From a virus, in IMG/VR virus record IMGVR_UViG_3300022752_000098, positions 1-53,354 of that record: 53,354 nucleotides of DNA; one strand, given 5' to 3'. Positions 48,187-53,354 of the stretch are shown piece by piece. The notes beneath the pieces are model-generated. The model worked only from the letters and a program-made list of their open reading frames with translations, did not search any database and was not told the origin of the DNA. Positions within the stretch are counted from its first letter, which is position 1; each line of letters starts with the position of its first letter. Position numbers and translations under genes: made by a program.

Positions 48187-48702
48187 ATGCCAAGCAAATC
48201 ACCTGCCCAACATCGTTTGATGGAAGCCGCCGCCCATACCAAGGGTGGCTTTGGTGGTGTCCCCCAAAAGGTCGGCAAAGAGTTTGCCAAGGCCGACAAG
48301 GGTAAACAATTTAAGGAAGGTGGCTTGTATGCCAATATCCATGCAAAACAGCAAAGAATTTCTGAAGGCTCTGGTGAAAAAATGCGTAAGCCCGGTAGCA
48401 AAGGTGCTCCAACGGCTAAAGCTTTTAAAGAGTCAGCCAAAACAGCCCGAATGAAAGACGGTGGCCCAAGTTTGGCCATTGGTCGCGGTGAGAAGCTTCC
48501 TGCCAAACAGGGCGCTGGCTTGACCGCCAAAGGTCGCGAAAAGTACAACCGCGAAACAGGGTCACATTTAAAAGCTCCACAACCCCAAGGCGGCCCTCGC
48601 AGGGACTCGTTTTGCGCGAGAATGGGGCCAGTAGCAGAAAAGAGCGAAAAGGGCAGTAGAGCGCGTGCATCGATGCAACGCTGGAATTGCCCCGGCTGGT
48701 AA
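48187..48702 (+). CDS. basic DUF6321-like protein
   Basis: A 171-residue basic protein with three parts: MPSKSPAQHRLMEAAAHTKGG and GVPQKVGKEFAKADKG; GLYANIHAKQQRISEGSGEKMRKPG; and a C-terminal AGLTAKGREKYNRETGSHL, APQPQGGPRRDSFCARMG and RWNCPGW, which recalls DUF6321. Parts are repeated as separate small genes in other phages, so this looks like a fusion. A nucleic-acid-associated or head-internal role is possible. Confidence 0.6.
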   Translation: MPSKSPAQHRLMEAAAHTKGGFGGVPQKVGKEFAKADKGKQFKEGGLYANIHAKQQRISEGSGEKMRKPGSKGAPTAKAFKESAKTARMKDGGPSLAIGRGEKLPAKQGAGLTAKGREKYNRETGSHLKAPQPQGGPRRDSFCARMGPVAEKSEKGSRARASMQRWNCPGW

Positions 48703-48711
48703 GGAACACAA

Positions 48712-49782
48712 ATGGCGTACTCAGACACATACGGTCAAACAGTCAATGTCCAAACCCTGATTGATCATGGTGCGAGGCGTGCCGGCAAACTTGCCGAAGA
48801 GCTGACCTCTGAGCAGTTAGTTTCAGCTCGTCAGTCTTTGAGCTTCTTGCTTCAGAACCTGATCAACATCGGCATCCAGTATTTCGCCATCGATAAGATC
48901 GTTTTGGGCGTTTCTGCGAACAATTACATATACAGCCTGCCCGTAGGTGCAAACGACGCTCTAAACGTGCTCTATCGCAAGATGAGCCGCCCTTCTTGTA
49001 GCTACAGTTCTTCTGCTGGTGGTACGGTTTCCAATGTTGGTGACAACAACGTAGACACCTATTGCCAACAAACCAGTGCAAACGGCAATATTTCAGCCAA
49101 TTTTGGGACAAACAACCCAATTTATGCTGGCTCAATCGGCATCTTGCCCTACGTTTCAGGCGGCGGTAGCGCAACTTGGACGCTGACACTGGAATATTCG
49201 ACCGATAACAGCACTTGGACGACGCTTGACAGCCTTGGAACCGTGACTGTGACCGACAACCAGTGGATCTGGACGGATATTAACCCCGGTCAGTCCGTCC
49301 AGTACTACCGCGTACGTGCTTCTAACGGTACGACGCTGGCTTTGCGTGAGTTTTACGTCGGAAACAACTCAACCGAGATCACAATGTCTCGTTTGAACCG
49401 CGACGACTACACAAACCTGCCAAACAAGAACTTTACGGCCAACCAACCGTTTCAATTTTGGTTTGATCGTACGATTCCTCAGCCCACTTTGTACTTGTGG
49501 CCAGTCCCCAGTGATCCATTTGTCCAAATTACCGTCTGGTACAGCAAGCAGATCATGGACGTTGGTTCTTTGACAGACGAGCTGTACATTCCGACCCGTT
49601 GGTATGAAGCAACATTGATGATGCTGGCTCACCGCATGAGCCTAGAGCTCCCCGGTGTTGACATGGCGCGTGTCCAGTACCTTGAGGGTCAAGCTGAGAA
49701 GTATCTGAACATGGTTGAGCAGGAAGAGCGCGACAAGTCGCCGATCTACTTTGCCCCAAACATAGGAGTTTACACACGATGA
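48712..49782 (+). CDS. head-tail connector / adaptor-like protein with inserted domain
   Basis: A 356-residue protein. The N-terminus (VQTLIDHGARRAGKLAEELTSEQLVSARQSLSFLLQNL) and C-terminus (YLWPVPSDPFVQITVWYSKQIMDVG, LPTRWYEATLMMLAHRM-like, GQAEKYLNMVEQEERD) form a helical ring-protein core like podovirus adaptors. Residues about 100-215 are an inserted beta domain (WTLTLEYSTDNSTWTTLDS, YYRVRASNGTTLALREFYVG) of jelly-roll or Ig type. It would sit below the portal and display the inserted domain. Confidence 0.65.
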   Translation: MAYSDTYGQTVNVQTLIDHGARRAGKLAEELTSEQLVSARQSLSFLLQNLINIGIQYFAIDKIVLGVSANNYIYSLPVGANDALNVLYRKMSRPSCSYSSSAGGTVSNVGDNNVDTYCQQTSANGNISANFGTNNPIYAGSIGILPYVSGGGSATWTLTLEYSTDNSTWTTLDSLGTVTVTDNQWIWTDINPGQSVQYYRVRASNGTTLALREFYVGNNSTEITMSRLNRDDYTNLPNKNFTANQPFQFWFDRTIPQPTLYLWPVPSDPFVQITVWYSKQIMDVGSLTDELYIPTRWYEATLMMLAHRMSLELPGVDMARVQYLEGQAEKYLNMVEQEERDKSPIYFAPNIGVYTR

Positions 49783-50294
49783 CCGTTTGCTCCGTCTATT
49801 GGATTCGCGCACCGCACCACAGTGACATGTTCACTGAGGGTTATGTCGGCGTGTCCAAAGATGCAGACAAGCGCTGGAACTACGGTCACAAGTGGGCTCA
49901 TAAGAACAAGCGTCATGACAACGCGATTTTGTCAAATGCAATCAACAAATACGGTTGGGATACCCTGATCAAAGAAGTTGTGCTGGTCGCAGGCTCTGAA
50001 TACTGCTACGACATTGAAAGCAAGCTTCGTTCTGAAGAGTTAATTGGCTGGAACATTGCTGTTGGCGGATTTAAGCCACCAGTTACAAAGCCACGTGGCG
50101 AAGACTATGTCAGCCCATTGAAAGGCGTTTCACGTCCAACACCGTGGCTCGTCGGCAAAACAAAGCCCATGCCCGAAAACTTCTTCAGCAAAGGCGGAAA
50201 AGCTGGCAAAGGCCGTAAGCAGACACCTGAGCAGATTGCCAAACGTGTTGCCTCTCGCCGTGCTACTCTTGCCGCGCAAGGGAGAACTCACTAA
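49779..50294 (+). CDS. GIY-YIG homing endonuclease
   Basis: A 171-residue protein. VYWI (residues 6-9) and GYVGVS (21-26) are the two GIY-YIG strands, with R32, E80 (DIESKL) and N92 as expected catalytic residues. The C-terminal part has GKAGKGRKQTPEQIAKRVASR, a NUMOD3-like DNA-binding motif. It is a free-standing homing endonuclease inserted between the connector and the next conserved gene, overlapping both by a few bases. Confidence 0.85.
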   Translation: MTVCSVYWIRAPHHSDMFTEGYVGVSKDADKRWNYGHKWAHKNKRHDNAILSNAINKYGWDTLIKEVVLVAGSEYCYDIESKLRSEELIGWNIAVGGFKPPVTKPRGEDYVSPLKGVSRPTPWLVGKTKPMPENFFSKGGKAGKGRKQTPEQIAKRVASRRATLAAQGRTH

Positions 50295-50641
50295 TGCCTA
50301 TCTTTCTAGACACCCGTGGAAATGCTACTTTATCGATAGCGATCTGTGATCGTTGCAAGATGAAGCGCGACCACGACCAGATGCGGCCTGACCCAAATTT
50401 CCCGGGGTTGCAAGTGTGTGGACAAGGCTGTGCAGATGAGAAAGATCCCTATAGACTTCCAGCCCGAAAAACTGAGAGAATAACGATCAGATTCCCACGT
50501 CCTGACGTGAGCGTTGCCGCCAATGACAACAACATTGTTACAACCCAAAATGGTATCACTGGTGGTAGCTTTATCATCTCGACCGAAGGTAATACTCAGA
50601 ATCCTGAGAACAACGGTAACCTTGACCAACTGAGCCCATAA
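50294..50641 (+). CDS. zinc-ribbon phage protein
   Basis: A 115-residue protein. CDRCKMKRDHDQM and VCGQGCADEKDPYRLPARK supply four cysteines for a zinc ribbon, followed by ITIRFPRPDVSVAANDNN and a Gly/Asn-rich tail. I recall this protein upstream of fibre genes in many phages. Exact role unknown; a minor virion or assembly factor is inferred. Confidence 0.65.
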   Translation: MPIFLDTRGNATLSIAICDRCKMKRDHDQMRPDPNFPGLQVCGQGCADEKDPYRLPARKTERITIRFPRPDVSVAANDNNIVTTQNGITGGSFIISTEGNTQNPENNGNLDQLSP

Positions 50642-50642
50642 T

Positions 50643-52469
50643 ATGTCCGCACAAGTAACGATCACACAATTACCTACGGCTGGCGCGATTACTGGCACGG
50701 AGCTTGTTCCGATTGTCCAAAATGGTCAGACCGTAAAGACCACGACTGCCGCACTTGCAGGCTCTCCCGTTCAAACTCAGACGTTCATTACAAAGAACCA
50801 AGAGCCAACTCTAAACAACAGTCGTGCCTTGTCCAATGGGACGGGTATAGGGCTTGTTGATGGTGGCCCCCAGTCTACCCTTCAGATTACTTTAAACGCC
50901 GCCTCTGGTAGCTTAGAAGCGGCTTCTAATGGGATGATTGCCAAGACCGCAAGCAACGCTGTTGTGGCAAGGACAATGACCTCCTCTACGGCTGGATTGT
51001 CTATCACCAATGGGGACGGGGTAGCGGGTGCGCCAGTATTTGCTTTGACTGGTGTTGCTTTGGCTGTGGCTGGGGCAACGGGTTTGGGCGCCTTGACGCT
51101 AACCAGCCCAACTACGGTTTCAACAAGACAAATTCTTGGAACAGCAGGTCAAATTAACGTTACCGATGGTAATTTCGTCAACTCGCCCGTTATTGGAATT
51201 GCAAGCGACGCGGTGTTACCCGGCACTGGCGGGGTTGTCATCCCCGTGGGAACGACTGGGCAACGCGGATCATCTACGTTAGGAAACATTCGTTACAACT
51301 CATCAACTGGCTTGTTTGAGGGATTTAACGGTGCTTGGACTTCATTTGCCTCTGGTTCTGGTGTTACATCTATTGCTACGGGTACGGGACTCACCGGAGG
51401 CCCAATCACCTCCACGGGTACTATCTCTCTTGCTGATACGGCGGTGACCCCCGGCGCCTATACCAATGCCAATATTACGGTTGATCAACAGGGTCGCATT
51501 ACTTTGGCTTCAAGTGGTGCGGCTGGAGGTGTAACAACATTTAGCGCAGGCACTACTGGGTTTACTCCTAACACTGCAACCGCTGGCGCCATCACTTTGG
51601 CGGGGACTTTGGCACTTACCAACGGCGGCTCAGGTCAAACCACAGCTCAGGCGGCAATGAACGCTTTTGCGGGTGCGGTCACAAGTGGATCGTACCTGAG
51701 AGGTAACGGAACGAATGTGGTGATGAACACCATACAAGTTGCCGATGTTCCTACGCTTAATCAAAATACGACGGGTACTGCGTCTAATGTTACAGGTACT
51801 GTGGCAATCGCAAATGGTGGCACTGGTCAGACCACAGCCTCCGCGGCATTCAATGCTCTGTCGCCTATCACCACAACTGGTGACTTGATTCTTGGCAATG
51901 GCACTAACAGCGCTACCAGATTACCGATTGGTCTAAACGGTTATCTTTTATCGTCTAATGGCACAACTGCCTCATGGCAACCAGCCCCTGCTGGTGGTGT
52001 GACGACTTTCAGCGCAGGAACCACTGGTTTGACGCCAAACACGGCGACTGGTGGTGCAATCACTTTGGCTGGCACTTTGGCAGTTGCCAATGGCGGAACA
52101 GGTCTTACTGCTGGAACTAGCGGCGGAATACTTGCTTATACGGCAACAGGAACTTTAGCGTCTTCGGCATTGTTGGCGGCAAACGCTTTAATGGTTGGTG
52201 GCGGCGCTGGAGTTGCTCCAAGCACCGCCACTACTGGTACAGGTGTTGTAACGGCTCTAGGGGTCAATACAGGCACGGCAGGGGCGTTTGTAGTCAATGG
52301 CGGCGCATTAGGTACACCATCAAGCGGTACGGTAACTAACCTAACAGGTACGGCATCGATTAACATCAACGGAACTGTTGGTGCTACAACCACAAACACG
52401 GGCGCGTTTACTACTGTAGCCGCAACGACAGTAACTGCAACAACTGGCATCTTCGGAGGAACTTTCTAA
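50643..52469 (+). CDS. long tail fibre protein
   Basis: A 608-residue protein. The N-terminal 40 residues (TITQLPTAGAITGTELVPIVQNGQTVKTT) are a common virion-anchoring module. The rest is a repetitive Gly/Thr/Ala/Asn shaft with units such as TTFSAGTTG, ANGGTGQTT and GDLILGNGTNSATRLPIG. It ends GIFGGTF and overlaps the next fibre gene (TAATG). The shaft repeats are shared with the next gene at the DNA level. It is probably trimeric and receptor-facing. Confidence 0.75.
   Translation: MSAQVTITQLPTAGAITGTELVPIVQNGQTVKTTTAALAGSPVQTQTFITKNQEPTLNNSRALSNGTGIGLVDGGPQSTLQITLNAASGSLEAASNGMIAKTASNAVVARTMTSSTAGLSITNGDGVAGAPVFALTGVALAVAGATGLGALTLTSPTTVSTRQILGTAGQINVTDGNFVNSPVIGIASDAVLPGTGGVVIPVGTTGQRGSSTLGNIRYNSSTGLFEGFNGAWTSFASGSGVTSIATGTGLTGGPITSTGTISLADTAVTPGAYTNANITVDQQGRITLASSGAAGGVTTFSAGTTGFTPNTATAGAITLAGTLALTNGGSGQTTAQAAMNAFAGAVTSGSYLRGNGTNVVMNTIQVADVPTLNQNTTGTASNVTGTVAIANGGTGQTTASAAFNALSPITTTGDLILGNGTNSATRLPIGLNGYLLSSNGTTASWQPAPAGGVTTFSAGTTGLTPNTATGGAITLAGTLAVANGGTGLTAGTSGGILAYTATGTLASSALLAANALMVGGGAGVAPSTATTGTGVVTALGVNTGTAGAFVVNGGALGTPSSGTVTNLTGTASININGTVGATTTNTGAFTTVAATTVTATTGIFGGTF
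51525..51635 (+). repeat. fibre shaft repeat A, copy 1
   Basis: A 111-nt in-frame unit encoding VTTFSAGTTG and AITLAGTLAL. Copy 2 lies at 51993-52103 in the same gene with high residue identity and mostly synonymous base changes. Confidence 0.85.
51804..51977 (+). repeat. fibre shaft repeat B, copy 1
   Basis: A 174-nt unit encoding AIANGGTGQTTASAAFNAL and GDLILGNGTNSATRL. A second copy of equal length lies in the next fibre gene at 52748-52921, with only a few residue differences. Confidence 0.85.
51993..52103 (+). repeat. fibre shaft repeat A, copy 2
   Basis: Second copy of the 111-nt unit at 51525-51635; the frame is kept. Confidence 0.85.
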
Positions 52470-53354
52470 TGTCTCAAGCAGGTTATACCCCAATATCGCT
52501 GTACTACAGCACGACGGCTTCCGCTGTCCCAAGTTCTGGCAACTTGGTTGCTGGCGAACTTGCGCTCAACACGTTAGACGAAAAACTGTATTTTAAAAAC
52601 AGCGCAGGCACTGTCAAACTGCTTGCAAGTAATGCAGGCTCATCGGCAACAGTCTCAAGCGTTGCTGTTTCTGGTGGTACGACTGGATTGACCACGTCGG
52701 GAGGCCCGATCACGACGTCTGGCACAATTACGCTGGCAGGAACATTAGCGATTGCTAACGGCGGTACAGGACAAACAACAGCGTCTGCCGCATTTAATGC
52801 TTTGTCTCCAATCACAACTACTGGTGACTTGATTCTTGGAAATGGTACAAACAGCGCCACGCGCCTTGCAATTGGTGCAAATGGTTATGTTTTAACTTCT
52901 AACGGTACAACAGCATCATGGTCTGCGGGAGGCACGGTAACAGCGGTATCAGTTGCATCTGCTAACGGCTTTGCAGGAACAAGTTCTGGTGGTGCAACTC
53001 CAGCCTTGACGTTGTCAACAAGCATTACTGGCGTTTTGAAAGGTAACGGAACCGCTTTATCTGCGGCAACTGCTGGTACGGACTATGTAGCGCCCGCTAC
53101 AGCAACAACCTTTACAGCAACACAAACATTTAGTGGATCAACAAGCGTATTTGGTGCTTCACTTCTAGATGCTAACGAAACAGTCAACGTGGTGGGTTCT
53201 GCGCCCTCTAGCACGACCAATCTATATGTCCAGTCTGGCTCTGTTCAATACTACACAAGCAATGCCGCTAACAACTTTGTTGTGAACTTGGCGTTTTCTA
53301 GCGGTACTTCCATGAACACCGCCTTGTCAACAAACCAATCTGTTACTGCGGCTT
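52469..53354 (+). CDS. tail fibre protein, N-terminal part (3' end outside window)
   Basis: The frame is open to the right edge (295 codons seen). The N-terminus (GYTPISLYYSTTASAVPSSGNLVAGELALNTLD) is a fibre-anchoring module, followed by shaft repeat B and a further Gly/Thr shaft. The last visible part (LYVQSGSVQYYTSNAANNFVVNL, STNQSVTAA) begins the same C-terminal domain that ends the fibre at the left edge of the window. It starts in a TAATG overlap with the upstream fibre. Confidence 0.75.
   Translation, partial: MSQAGYTPISLYYSTTASAVPSSGNLVAGELALNTLDEKLYFKNSAGTVKLLASNAGSSATVSSVAVSGGTTGLTTSGGPITTSGTITLAGTLAIANGGTGQTTASAAFNALSPITTTGDLILGNGTNSATRLAIGANGYVLTSNGTTASWSAGGTVTAVSVASANGFAGTSSGGATPALTLSTSITGVLKGNGTALSAATAGTDYVAPATATTFTATQTFSGSTSVFGASLLDANETVNVVGSAPSSTTNLYVQSGSVQYYTSNAANNFVVNLAFSSGTSMNTALSTNQSVTAA
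52748..52921 (+). repeat. fibre shaft repeat B, copy 2
   Basis: Partner of 51804-51977. The two copies encode nearly the same 58 residues but differ at many third codon positions, so the duplication is not recent or has been diversified. Confidence 0.85.

Noticed and set aside
1-53354. Window as a complete circular genome
   Set aside because: Joining the right edge to the left edge sends the open fibre frame into a stop after four codons, whereas the homologous fibre domain should continue; sequence is missing between the ends.

Overview
The window is most of the genome of a double-stranded DNA tailed phage. The large virion genes look podovirus-like: terminase, portal, scaffold, capsid, adaptor, tail hub, fibres and ejected internal proteins, with no tail tube, sheath or classical tape measure. 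The host is probably a Gram-negative, perhaps freshwater betaproteobacterial, bacterium. This rests on remembered family resemblance of many small genes, good Shine-Dalgarno sites, and a lysis cassette with a GTA-type three-helix holin and a GH24 endolysin. No integrase, polymerase, replicative helicase, tRNA gene or CRISPR array was found. A fibre gene is cut at each end. Joining the two ends does not restore a frame, so the genome is longer than this window.

Layout. (1) 1-5.6 kb, rightward: tail fibres, a homing-type endonuclease, a fibre-assembly chaperone and the lysis cassette. (2) 5.65-18.2 kb, rightward: adaptor, receptor-facing protein, tail hub or stabilisation protein, and four large internal or ejected proteins ending with a lytic transglycosylase and a strong terminator. 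(3) 18.26-22.8 kb, leftward: recombination genes (PD-(D/E)XK exonuclease, SSB-like protein, HNH nuclease) and small unknown genes. (4) 22.85-23.3 kb: a gene-free, highly structured region. (5) 23.3-26.6 kb, rightward: Cro-like regulator, DUF1376-type replication protein, RusA resolvase and a Ref-like HNH nuclease. (6) 26.65-28.15 kb, leftward: metallophosphoesterase, HExxHxxxH zincin and a tiny membrane protein. (7) 28.3-31.2 kb, rightward: small early genes and a glycosyltransferase. (8) 31.2-53.35 kb, rightward: terminase, a second glycosyltransferase, two giant polyvalent-type proteins, portal, GroES-like co-chaperonin, scaffold, capsid, accessory head proteins, adaptor, GIY-YIG endonuclease and fibres.

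The genes describe a lytic phage that borrows the host replisome. It adds its own initiator or loader, SSB, exonuclease and resolvase, and carries its own co-chaperonin for capsid folding. It packages DNA with a TerS/TerL pair and probably ejects large proteins, including polyvalent effectors, with the DNA.

The most unusual parts are as follows. The intergenic region 22909-23283 has nested and mutually exclusive hairpins built from two copies of the same 17-nt arms. An identical operator/-10 architecture occurs at two distant early promoters. A roughly 250-residue Thr/Ser/Gly repeat lies in an internal virion protein. A short GG-V sequence module recurs in several structural-region proteins.
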